A stretch of 64,000 nt of DNA, taken from positions 1,301,001-1,365,000 of the forward strand of contig NZ_CP029151.1 of NCBI RefSeq assembly GCF_003095655.1, read 5' to 3'. This document shows positions 45,736-53,030 of the stretch, one piece after another. Source of the DNA: Dokdonia sp. Dokd-P16. GTDB taxonomy: Bacteria > Bacteroidota > Bacteroidia > Flavobacteriales > Flavobacteriaceae. Position numbers and translations under genes: made by a program. A model generated the notes under the pieces. It ran no database searches. It had not been told where the DNA came from and saw only the letters and a list, made by a program, of their open reading frames with translations. Positions within the stretch are counted from its first letter, which is position 1, and each line of letters opens with the position of its first letter.

Positions 45736-46695
45736 ATGGGACAGATTCTTTTACCAGTATTAATAGTACTAGCCATACTTATAATCCTCTCAGGGATATT
45801 TATGGTTAAACAGCAAACCGCCGCCGTTGTGGAGCGTTTTGGAAAATTCATTGGAGTACGTAACTCGGGACTTCAATTTAAAATTCCTGTATTTGATAAA
45901 ATTGCAGGTCGTATCAATTTAAAAATACAGCAGCTTGATGTTGTTGTTGAGACTAAAACTAAAGATGACGTTTTTGTACGTCTTAAGATTTCTGTACAGT
46001 TTCAAGTAGTAAAAGATAAAGTGTATGACGCATTTTATAAACTTGAAAATCCACATGATCAGATTACCTCTTATGTATTTGACGTAGTAAGGGCAGAAGT
46101 TCCAAAAATGAAACTAGATGATGTTTTTGAGCGTAAAGATGATATTGCTATTGCAGTAAAGCGTGAGCTTAACGAAGCTATGTCTAGTTATGGTTTTGAC
46201 ATCATTAAAACCCTTGTAACAGACATTGATCCAGATATGCAGGTAAAGGCAGCTATGAACAGAATTAATGCAGCAGAACGCGAGAAAGTAGCTGCAGAGT
46301 TTGAAGCAGAAGCAGATCGTATCAAGATTGTAGCAAAAGCTCGTGCAGAAGCAGAGTCTAAGCGCTTACAAGGACAAGGTATTGCAGATCAAAGACGTGA
46401 GATTGCTCGTGGCCTTGAAGAATCTGTAGATGTATTGAATAATGTGGGGATTAATTCTCAAGAAGCATCTGCACTTATTGTAGTTACTCAACACTATGAC
46501 ACTTTACAATCTATGGGTGAGCAAACTAACTCTAACTTAATTTTAATGCCTAACTCACCACAAGCTGGAAGTAATATGCTTAATGATATGATAACTTCAT
46601 TTGTAGCTTCTAATCAAATAGGAGAGCAAATGAAAAAAGATAATGAAGCAAAAGGTATTATCAATAAGAAGAAGAGAGACGCTCAAGAAGATTAA
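45736..46695 (+). CDS. SPFH/band-7 family protein (stomatin-like)
   Basis: The 319-residue product has one N-terminal membrane helix (about 5-23), the SPFH domain (VVERFGKFIGVRNSGLQFKIPVFDKI and following) and a coiled-coil with AEREKVAAEFEAEADRIKIVAKARAEAE, then a disordered C-terminus. Proteins of this type form large membrane-bound assemblies and organise membrane microdomains or assist membrane proteases. It is transcribed alone, with a strong terminator after it; its partner is unknown. Confidence 0.88.
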   Translation: MGQILLPVLIVLAILIILSGIFMVKQQTAAVVERFGKFIGVRNSGLQFKIPVFDKIAGRINLKIQQLDVVVETKTKDDVFVRLKISVQFQVVKDKVYDAFYKLENPHDQITSYVFDVVRAEVPKMKLDDVFERKDDIAIAVKRELNEAMSSYGFDIIKTLVTDIDPDMQVKAAMNRINAAEREKVAAEFEAEADRIKIVAKARAEAESKRLQGQGIADQRREIARGLEESVDVLNNVGINSQEASALIVVTQHYDTLQSMGEQTNSNLILMPNSPQAGSNMLNDMITSFVASNQIGEQMKKDNEAKGIINKKKRDAQED

Positions 46696-46712
46696 TTATT
46701 ACAATTGAGCTC

Positions 46713-46752
46713 ATAAAAAACCCCAAGAACAGACTGTTCTTGGGGTTTTACT
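46713..46752. terminator. Bidirectional terminator between the SPFH gene and DUF6327-like gene
   Basis: AAAACCCCAAGAACAG and CTGTTCTTGGGGTTTT form a long near-perfect stem with T runs on both strands. Confidence 0.9.
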
Positions 46753-46770
46753 ATTTATAAAATAAGTCTG

Positions 46771-47031
46771 TTAAGCTTTGTACTCTCCTTCTCTGTTTAC
46801 TTCCTTAACGCGTTTATATCCAAAAATTGTACTTAGTAATTTAGCCACCACTGCCTTTTGAAGTAATGATCCTACTAAAGTGCCTAATGATGATACTGGA
46901 GAAAATCCAGAACTCATACCATTTTTAGCTCCATTTACATTAAGCCTTACCTCCTCCTCACTTATTTGTCTTTTAAGTTTAAGGATTTTAAGGTCATGCT
47001 CTATTTGTTCAAAACTACTATATTCTCTCAT
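46771..47031 (-). CDS. Small DUF6327-like protein
   Basis: The 86-residue product starts with charged helices (SSFEQIEHDLKILKLKRQISEEEVRL) and ends with a hydrophobic segment (about residues 48-70, LGTLVGSLLQKAVVAKLLSTIFGY) and a basic tail. It fits a small Bacteroidota family that accompanies YtxH and holin-like genes, labelled DUF6327 to my knowledge. It overlaps the upstream gene by 14 bp. Confidence 0.7.
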   Translation of the reverse strand: MREYSSFEQIEHDLKILKLKRQISEEEVRLNVNGAKNGMSSGFSPVSSLGTLVGSLLQKAVVAKLLSTIFGYKRVKEVNREGEYKA

Positions 47032-47437
47032 TAGTATCTGCTTTATTAGTTACTACTGGAGCCAAAGGAGATGCTTTTGAGATTGAATCCTCACTAAAAG
47101 CAAGTTTACTGTATTTCTTAAGCAGCATAGTTTCGAGCGGCTTTGCAGCAAAAAGAAATATTAAAAAGAAAATCACTAAGTAAATTCCTCCTACAATAAA
47201 AAATCCTGCACTCAAGCTATCTAGAGACTCCCCTATCACGATAGAAAGACCTATAGAAAAGAACATCATCGCTATAAGACCAAAAGTTGCTCTCAAAGCT
47301 AAGTTTGCTCCACTTACTAAACCTCTCATTCCATTCTTGAACAAGCTTAGTTTATAGTATTCTGCAGTGACTTTGGCATATTCCTGCCCGTTATCTGTGA
47401 GTCCTTTTAAGTTATTTGTTAACTTTTCAAAAGCCAT
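47018..47437 (-). CDS. Phage holin-like membrane protein family
   Basis: The 139-residue product has two hydrophobic segments (about residues 48-70 and 77-98) between charged ends, the topology of the Holin-X/phage-holin-like family found in chromosomal stress modules. It is not a lysis gene here: no phage genes are nearby. It forms an operon with the YtxH and DUF6327-like genes. Function is inferred from context only. Confidence 0.75.
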   Translation of the reverse strand: MAFEKLTNNLKGLTDNGQEYAKVTAEYYKLSLFKNGMRGLVSGANLALRATFGLIAMMFFSIGLSIVIGESLDSLSAGFFIVGGIYLVIFFLIFLFAAKPLETMLLKKYSKLAFSEDSISKASPLAPVVTNKADTNERI

Positions 47438-47458
47438 ATCTGATTGGTTTCTGTTGGC

Positions 47459-47833
47459 TTATGATAATGCTTTCTCCACTTTGGCTACGTTTTTATCTAC
47501 AACTGCATCTTTTTGAAGTTTTGCATTTTGTACACGTAACTCAGCTAGTTTTGTTTCTAATGTTGAAATTACGTCATCTGCCTTGTGACTTGCAGTTGAG
47601 ATAGAGTCGTTTAACTTTTCTTCAAAGGTTAACTTAGCTTTCTGAGCATTATCAGTAAGCGACTCTCTAGTTTCCTTAAGTTGCTTTAGTAGTTTTTCTT
47701 GCTCTTTCTTAGCTTTCTTAGAAAGATCCTTTCTTGTTTTAGTTCCTTTTTCTGGAGCATATAAAATTCCTGCTGCTGCACCTATTGCACCACCTAAAAC
47801 TAACGCTAACAATGTATTACTTGACTTACTCAT
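47459..47833 (-). CDS. YtxH domain protein
   Basis: The 124-residue product starts with the YtxH glycine-rich membrane-associated segment (residues 8-25, LLALVLGGAIGAAAGILYAPEKG), followed by the KGTKTRKDLSKKAKKEQEKL basic coiled coil. YtxH-type proteins are general-stress proteins of unknown biochemical role. It is the first gene of the three-gene module ending at 46771. Confidence 0.85.
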   Translation of the reverse strand: MSKSSNTLLALVLGGAIGAAAGILYAPEKGTKTRKDLSKKAKKEQEKLLKQLKETRESLTDNAQKAKLTFEEKLNDSISTASHKADDVISTLETKLAELRVQNAKLQKDAVVDKNVAKVEKALS

Positions 47834-48013
47834 ATGATTCTATTTTATATTAATAATTGGTTGAATGTAAAGATATTTTGATATGTTTCTTTTCTCCGTT
47901 AATAACCGGTTAATATCTCTTTAACCAACTCACAATCTTTGTTAAAAGTAGCCTCTTATCATCCTTAAATGAGACATTTATGCCAATAACTGTTAATATA
48001 TAGATCCTAGATA

Positions 48014-50050
48014 TTAAAATTTAGACGCTGCTTCTTGTAATATTTCGTTGCTATCTTCTTTTGCCTTTTCAACAAATGCTTCGGCTCCTTCAATGTCATT
48101 AATGGTTTTATTTTGCGCTTTCGCGAAAGCGTACAAACTCTCAATACCCGCAATACGGGTACCCACCTTTTTTGCCGACGTATTAAAGAATCCTTTTACT
48201 TCATCTTCCGTTAAACTCGCTGCTAGCTTCTGTATATCTGCCACAGCCGCAAGACGCTTATCTTCTGGAAGGTTTGCAAGTTTCTTTCCTAGTTTATTAA
48301 TCGTACTTAACGCAGAAGCTTTTTGTTGTTGCTGTGGTTTTGCTTGCCCTTGAGCATTACCTTGTGCTTGTTTAGGCTTCACTTTTGCCCATGAATCACG
48401 TAAACCTACGGTTCTATTAAAAATAAGGTGATCTGCTGTAGACTCTTTATCTACATTAAAATATCCCTTGCGCTGGAACTGGAATATATCACCTACCTCA
48501 ACGTCTTTAAGACTAGGCTCAAGGTATCCAGTAATCGTAGTAAGACTGTTAGGATTTATAAATTCCATAAAGTCTTTATCCTCATGTCCATCTGGATTTT
48601 CATCACTAAATAATCTATCAAATAAACGTACCTCTGCTTTAATAGCATGAGCAATAGAAACCCAGTGTAGCGTTCCTTTTACATTGCGCTTAGAAGCTTC
48701 TGTACCGCTTCCAGATCTACTCTCTGGATCATAGGTACAATGTATCTCTGTGATAACTCCGTTCTCATCTTTGATAACCTCACCACCTTTTATGATGTAT
48801 GAGTTTTTTAAACGTACTTCCTTATCTGTAGTAAGGCGGAAATACTTGTTTCCGGCATTTTCTTTAAAATCCTCACGCTCTATGTACAACTCTCTACTAA
48901 AAGGAACTTTACGCTCTCCTGCAGCCTCATCTTCTGGATTATTCTCTGCATCTAGCCACTCCTCTTTTCCTTCTGGATAGTTAGTAATGACAAGTTTTAC
49001 TGGATCTAATACTGCCATTACTCTAGGAGCAATGTTATTTAAATCCTGACGAATATGGAATTCTAACAATGCAACATCAATCACATTCTCACGCTTTGCA
49101 ACTCCTACTGCATCAATAAAATTACGTATTGCTGCTGCAGTATAACCACGACGTCTTAGTCCAGAAATAGTAGGCATACGTGGGTCATCCCATCCAGATA
49201 CAACTCCTTTTTCAACTAATGTGAGCAACTTACGTTTACTCATAATAGTATAATTGAGGTTGAGACGTGCAAACTCGCGCTGCTTAGGACGTAAATCATC
49301 ACCAGAATATACTTGATCTAAGAACCAATCATAAAGTTCTCTGTGAGGCTTAAACTCAAGCGAGCATAAACTATGACTTACCTGTTCTATATAATCACTC
49401 TCTCCATGTGTCCAGTCATACATAGGGTAGATACACCAGTCACTACCTGTACGGTGGTGATCTTTATGCAGTACACGATAAATAATAGGATCACGCATTA
49501 ACATGTTTACATGCGCCATGTCAATTTTTGCACGTAAAATATGCTCTCCTTCCTTAAACTCACCCGCTTTCATTCTAGCAAAAAGGTCTAAGTTTTCTTC
49601 TACCGTACGATCACGGTAAGGTCCAGGCACACCGGGTTGTGTAGGTGTTCCCTTTTGCTCTGCCATAGCCTCACTAGATTGAGAATCTACATAAGCTTTT
49701 CCATCCTTAATAAGCTGGACAGTCCAATCATATAACTGCTGGAAATAATCACTAGAAAAACATTCCTTATCCCATTGATACCCTAACCAAGAAACATCTT
49801 CCTTGATAGCATCTACATATTCTTGCTCTTCCTTTGCAGGATTTGTATCGTCAAAACGTAAGTTTACCGGTGCCCCGTACTTCTCCCCTAGCCCAAAACT
49901 TATACAGATTGCCTTACAGTGACCTATATGTAAATACCCATTAGGCTCTGGTGGAAAGCGAAAACGCAAATCCTCCTTAGTATAGCTTCCTTTAAGGTCT
50001 TCTTCAACAATTTGTTCTAGAAAATTCAATGATTTATTATCCTCTGTCAT
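48014..50050 (-). CDS. glnS: Glutamine-tRNA ligase with C-terminal YqeY-like extension
   Basis: The 678-residue product has the GlnRS core, RFPPEPNGYLHIGHCKAI with the HIGH motif, and MSKRKL as the KMSKS motif. After about residue 555 a Gln/Ala-rich linker leads to a helical YqeY-like domain (LANLPEDKRLAAVADIQKLAASLTEDEV and onward). It charges tRNA-Gln directly, and with gltX in this window it implies no need for the transamidation route for Gln. The palindrome at 48116 encodes AFAKA in the C-terminal domain. Confidence 0.94.
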   Translation of the reverse strand: MTEDNKSLNFLEQIVEEDLKGSYTKEDLRFRFPPEPNGYLHIGHCKAICISFGLGEKYGAPVNLRFDDTNPAKEEQEYVDAIKEDVSWLGYQWDKECFSSDYFQQLYDWTVQLIKDGKAYVDSQSSEAMAEQKGTPTQPGVPGPYRDRTVEENLDLFARMKAGEFKEGEHILRAKIDMAHVNMLMRDPIIYRVLHKDHHRTGSDWCIYPMYDWTHGESDYIEQVSHSLCSLEFKPHRELYDWFLDQVYSGDDLRPKQREFARLNLNYTIMSKRKLLTLVEKGVVSGWDDPRMPTISGLRRRGYTAAAIRNFIDAVGVAKRENVIDVALLEFHIRQDLNNIAPRVMAVLDPVKLVITNYPEGKEEWLDAENNPEDEAAGERKVPFSRELYIEREDFKENAGNKYFRLTTDKEVRLKNSYIIKGGEVIKDENGVITEIHCTYDPESRSGSGTEASKRNVKGTLHWVSIAHAIKAEVRLFDRLFSDENPDGHEDKDFMEFINPNSLTTITGYLEPSLKDVEVGDIFQFQRKGYFNVDKESTADHLIFNRTVGLRDSWAKVKPKQAQGNAQGQAKPQQQQKASALSTINKLGKKLANLPEDKRLAAVADIQKLAASLTEDEVKGFFNTSAKKVGTRIAGIESLYAFAKAQNKTINDIEGAEAFVEKAKEDSNEILQEAASKF
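48116..48131. repeat. Iterated palindrome copy 17 (inside glnS)
   Basis: CGCTTTCGCGAAAGCG, read as YAFAKAQ in the C-terminal domain. Confidence 0.92.
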
Positions 50051-50304
50051 GATGTATGATTGTAAGGGTAAAATTAATCAATTTGTAGTTGGATTTAATA
50101 AGTGTTTTCACTGATGTTTTTATTGCTTACGCGAAAACTTGAAATCATTATACAGAAGCATTCATACAAACCATCGTGCTAGGTAAACCTCTCAACAATA
50201 GTATTACCAAAAACCACTGATTATACTTGAATTATAATGTTTTGAAAGTCATCATGTAACATTTTAAAAAAATAGACACTCATCTATTATAACAACAATA
50301 CACT

Positions 50305-50514
50305 ATGAAACCACTTAATTATACTTGCGTAAAATGCCAAAACCAAACTTACAAAATAGGCGAAATGCGTGCTACTGGAAGTTTTCTAACAAAATTGCTC
50401 AATATGCAAACAGAAAAGTACAGCACAGTAACATGTAAAAATTGTTCGTACACGGAGTTTTACAAGGCCAAAACTGGAGCACTTAGTAACATTTTTGATT
50501 TGTTTGGAGGATAA
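50305..50514 (+). CDS. Small zinc-ribbon protein
   Basis: The 69-residue product has two CxxC pairs, at Cys8/Cys11 (CVKC) and Cys44/Cys47 (CKNC), spaced as in a zinc ribbon. It resembles a family of uncharacterised nucleic-acid-binding zinc ribbon proteins (COG3478 type). It lies between glnS (divergent) and folB (same strand). The exact role is unknown. Confidence 0.75.
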   Translation: MKPLNYTCVKCQNQTYKIGEMRATGSFLTKLLNMQTEKYSTVTCKNCSYTEFYKAKTGALSNIFDLFGG

Positions 50515-50564
50515 ACTAAGGTTAAACCTTGGGATTTATAAATGCAACATCATGTTTTGAGTTG

Positions 50565-50572
50565 TAACTTTG
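50565..50572 (+). promoter_or_regulatory. -7 promoter element of folB
   Basis: TAACTTTG, 25 nt before the ATG at 50597; it lies at or before the alternative TTG start at 50570, which it excludes. Confidence 0.5.
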
Positions 50573-50596
50573 AACACTTATAAACAATACCATATC

Positions 50597-50953
50597 ATGG
50601 GAAAAATAAGAGTAACAAATATACGTGCATACGCCTACCACGGTTGTCTTTCTGAGGAAACAGCCATAGGATCAGACTACAGAGTAGACGTAGAGATTGA
50701 AGCAGATTTATCAAAAAGTGCTCAAACAGATAAACTTGCAGACACGGTAGACTATGTATTACTTAACCGTATTGTAAAAGAAGAAATGGCGATTCCTTCT
50801 GCATTACTAGAAGTAGTGTGCGAGCGTATTTTAGTACGGTTTTTTAAAGAAGAAGCTCTTATACAGCTAGCTACAGTAGCAGTTTCAAAAGTAAATCCTC
50901 CTATAGGTGGAGATGTAGAGATGGTTACTGTAGAGCGTACTCGAGTGCGTTAA
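50597..50953 (+). CDS. folB: Dihydroneopterin aldolase
   Basis: The 118-residue enzyme has IRAYAYHGCLSEETAIGSDYRVDVEIEAD, with the typical YHGCLxxE active-site region, and a C-terminal VxKxNPPIGGDVEMVTVER (lysine and glutamate positions). It makes 6-hydroxymethyl-dihydropterin in folate synthesis. Start at 50597 (MGKIRV) is preferred because the promoter lies between it and the upstream TTG. It is followed by a tRNA-Cys gene. Confidence 0.93.
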   Translation: MGKIRVTNIRAYAYHGCLSEETAIGSDYRVDVEIEADLSKSAQTDKLADTVDYVLLNRIVKEEMAIPSALLEVVCERILVRFFKEEALIQLATVAVSKVNPPIGGDVEMVTVERTRVR

Positions 50954-51061
50954 TACCTTTATTATCAGAGGTAAAACGAGTTAAAAATTCGTAAAAAGAA
51001 TTTGTATTATTTATAAAGAAAAAAAAGAATATCTCATTTCGATATTTGTCAGTACTATTCC

Positions 51062-51069
51062 TATATTTG
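51062..51069 (+). promoter_or_regulatory. -7 promoter element of tRNA-Cys
   Basis: TATATTTG, 12 nt before the first base of the tRNA. Confidence 0.5.
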
Positions 51070-51081
51070 CACACCACATAA

Positions 51082-51152
51082 GGTGTCGTGGCCGAGTGGC
51101 TAGGCAATGGTCTGCAACACCATCTACAGCGGTTCGAATCCGCTCGACACCT
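51082..51152 (+). tRNA. tRNA-Cys (GCA)
   Basis: A full cloverleaf: acceptor GGTGTCG/CGACACC, an anticodon stem ATGGT/ACCAT around the loop CTGCAAC with anticodon GCA at 51114-51116, and a T arm AGCGG/CCGCT around TTCGAAT. CCA is not encoded. It has its own promoter element and a terminator just after. Confidence 0.95.
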
Positions 51153-51153
51153 C

Positions 51154-51188
51154 AAAAAGGAACTTCTAACGGAGTTCCTTTTTTTTTG
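51154..51188 (+). terminator. Terminator of tRNA-Cys
   Basis: AAAAAGGAACT pairs with AGTTCCTTTTT around an 8-nt loop and runs into a long T tract. Confidence 0.85.
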
Positions 51189-51209
51189 TGCTTTATTGTA
51201 AAGACTTAA

Positions 51210-51911
51210 TTAATGAATCGTATCTGGCTTGATTTCTGGAAGCTCTTGAAAACGTTCCATCTCTTGCTGGATATTAAACTCGTCTGAAGGAACAAAACCT
51301 TTTGTCACCAGTACAAGACCACAGAAAATAAGAATAAGACCTAAAACCTTTTTTACTTTAAAAATTCTACGTGGTGTGAGGTAACGCTTAAGTTGTTTTG
51401 CAAGAATTATTTTACCTAAATCTGTAACGAAATAGGCACCTATCATCCCTATAAAGAAACCTAGTAAACGGTCTCCGTCATTATCTACCGTAGGACCTAC
51501 AATTATTAAGATTCCTAACCAGAAAACAAGTACTCCTATATTAATAAAGTTGAGTAAAAATCCCTTTATGAAGAGCTGTAAATAACCACCTTTCTTCACT
51601 TTTGCTCTGTTAGGATCAAGTGCATCTCGGGTAGGTTTTTTAAGATAAATGGTAAGTCCGTACACAATTAATATCGCTCCTCCAAAAACATAAAGACCTG
51701 GTTGATTACTCAGATTTTCCAGTAGTTGATAACTACTTAAGTAAGCAACTACTATAAAAACAATATCTGCAATAATAACACCTATATCAAAGGTAAGTGC
51801 AGCTCTGAAACCTTTAGTTGCCGCAGTTTCTAGTAACACAAAAAATACAGGGCCTATCAAGAACGCTAAGAAAAATCCTAGAGGTATAGCCGTGTGTAAA
51901 TCTTGAAACAT
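51210..51911 (-). CDS. LysE-family exporter
   Basis: The 233-residue product has about six membrane helices and the family N-terminal signature PLGFFLAFLIGPVFFVLLETAATKGFRAAL. LysE/RhtB exporters pump amino acids or their analogues out of the cell; the substrate is not evident. It is convergent with the tRNA-Cys gene. Confidence 0.85.
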   Translation of the reverse strand: MFQDLHTAIPLGFFLAFLIGPVFFVLLETAATKGFRAALTFDIGVIIADIVFIVVAYLSSYQLLENLSNQPGLYVFGGAILIVYGLTIYLKKPTRDALDPNRAKVKKGGYLQLFIKGFLLNFINIGVLVFWLGILIIVGPTVDNDGDRLLGFFIGMIGAYFVTDLGKIILAKQLKRYLTPRRIFKVKKVLGLILIFCGLVLVTKGFVPSDEFNIQQEMERFQELPEIKPDTIH

Positions 51912-51928
51912 ATAGAAAGTGCTTTACA

Positions 51929-51936
51929 CAAAGTTA
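51929..51936 (-). promoter_or_regulatory. -7 promoter element of the LysE gene
   Basis: TAACTTTG on the minus strand, 18 nt before the ATG. Confidence 0.5.
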
Positions 51937-51956
51937 GACAAAAGCATACAGTAAAA

Positions 51957-51992
51957 AGAAAAGGATGCCTACGTATGTAAACATCCTTTGTA
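51957..51992 (-). terminator. Possible terminator after the head-GIN gene
   Basis: AAAGGATG and CATCCTTT pair around a 14-nt loop, with A/T runs nearby; the 8-bp stem is weaker than others in the window. Confidence 0.45.
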
Positions 51993-52063
51993 TATATCTA
52001 TTGATTAAGAATTTAAAGTGCTTTCAAACCTGTTATAGAAGATTGCCCTAAAAATATAATAGC

Positions 52064-52741
52064 TTACATTATTTTAATACGCCCTCCAAAAGTACGACGA
52101 CGCTTCACCTCTGCTGGATTACCATAGATCACAATATCTCCACCTGCTCTTATCGTGAGATCTGCTAGTTTACTTGCATAAGCTTCTACTTCTCCTCCTG
52201 CTTGTACAAATATCTCGGCTGTTTCTGTTTCAAGATCTCTACCTTCATAGATGCCTCCTGTGTTCACTTTTACCTTTTGTAGAGTTGCTTGACCACTTGC
52301 TTCTATAATTCCTCCTGTAACGGCTCTTAAATGTGCTTCTTTTACAAGTAAGCCTACTTTTACACGAGCACCTTCTTGCATTTTAATCTCAATCTTGTCT
52401 TGTTCTATAAGTTCATTAGACGTGATTACAGCTCCCTCATTTCCATCTATTACTTGCAGGTTGTTGTAGTGCACATGTACAAAGGTTTTGTTTCCATCAA
52501 AAATAAGATCAAGATCCATTTTGATTTTCAAAGTTCCATCCTTGTTTACTACTTGTACTTGACTTACATCTTCACCAGTAATAATTACTTTATTCTCGGT
52601 AGACTTTACAAGGTTTACTACAATACGATCATACACTTTTACTTCTGTAAAATCACCTACGTCTTTTGTAATTGGGTTTTGAGCAAATGCTGTTGCTGTA
52701 ATAACTAGCGCTACTATGGTATATATAAATTTCATATTCAT
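52064..52741 (-). CDS. Head-GIN domain (DUF2807) periplasmic protein
   Basis: The 225-residue product has a signal peptide ending in ATAFAQ and a C-terminal parallel beta-helix-like repeat pattern (VDGNEGAVITSNELIEQDKIEIKMQEGARVKVG and following), which fits the putative auto-transporter adhesin head-GIN domain. The N-terminal VNLVKSTENKVIITGEDVSQVQV segment is typical. Alternative start two codons later. Role: surface or periplasmic structural protein, unknown. Confidence 0.8.
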   Translation of the reverse strand: MNMKFIYTIVALVITATAFAQNPITKDVGDFTEVKVYDRIVVNLVKSTENKVIITGEDVSQVQVVNKDGTLKIKMDLDLIFDGNKTFVHVHYNNLQVIDGNEGAVITSNELIEQDKIEIKMQEGARVKVGLLVKEAHLRAVTGGIIEASGQATLQKVKVNTGGIYEGRDLETETAEIFVQAGGEVEAYASKLADLTIRAGGDIVIYGNPAEVKRRRTFGGRIKIM

Positions 52742-52795
52742 TGTTTTTGTTTGATATAGAGACCAGACAATTACTAGATTGTTACAGTTTACAGC

Positions 52796-52963
52796 TTAAT
52801 GCCTCTTCCCTTTCCATGTTCCACCATAGGTGTAACCTTCTTTATAACGATGTTTATCGCAACATGTTTCACATATAAAAACCCACTCTTTGGCGTGATT
52901 TAACCGTACTCTAAAAGCTACGGTTATTTCTTTGTTACAAGTATGACAGGTCTTTGTTTTAAT
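52796..52963 (-). CDS. Unlisted small zinc-ribbon ORF without a canonical start codon
   Basis: Read by eye: 55 codons on the minus strand ending at TAA (52796-52798). The product begins K-T-K-T-C-H-T-C and ends with TYGGTWKGKRH; it has CHTC and CETCC, two CxxC pairs at residues 6-9 and 31-34 like a zinc ribbon. No ATG, GTG or TTG precedes it in frame; the frame stays open back past 53000 through the palindrome at 53002-53021 (read as TLSRKR). The first usable-looking codon is ATT (52961-52963) followed by AAA. It may use a rare start or be a remnant that lost its 5' end. Confidence 0.5.
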   Translation of the reverse strand: MKTKTCHTCNKEITVAFRVRLNHAKEWVFICETCCDKHRYKEGYTYGGTWKGKRH

Positions 52964-53001
52964 ATCAAATTCTTTATGAAAAAGCTCTTTGTGAAATGTG
53001 T

Positions 53002-53021
53002 TACGCTTTCGCGAAAGCGTA
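53002..53021. repeat. Iterated palindrome copy 18, full 20 bp
   Basis: TACGCTTTCGCGAAAGCGTA, perfect, 10 bp after the stop of the GNAT-nitrilase gene and in the open frame leading into the small zinc-ribbon ORF. Confidence 0.95.
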
Positions 53022-53030
53022 TTTAAAAAT

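Noticed and set aside
47018-47437. Prophage remnant because of a holin-like gene
   Set aside because: No other phage gene is near; holin-like proteins of this type are part of chromosomal YtxH modules.
50101-50160. A further palindrome copy (GCTTACGCGAAAAC)
   Set aside because: The core TTTCGCGAAA is absent; similarity is limited to GCGAAA.
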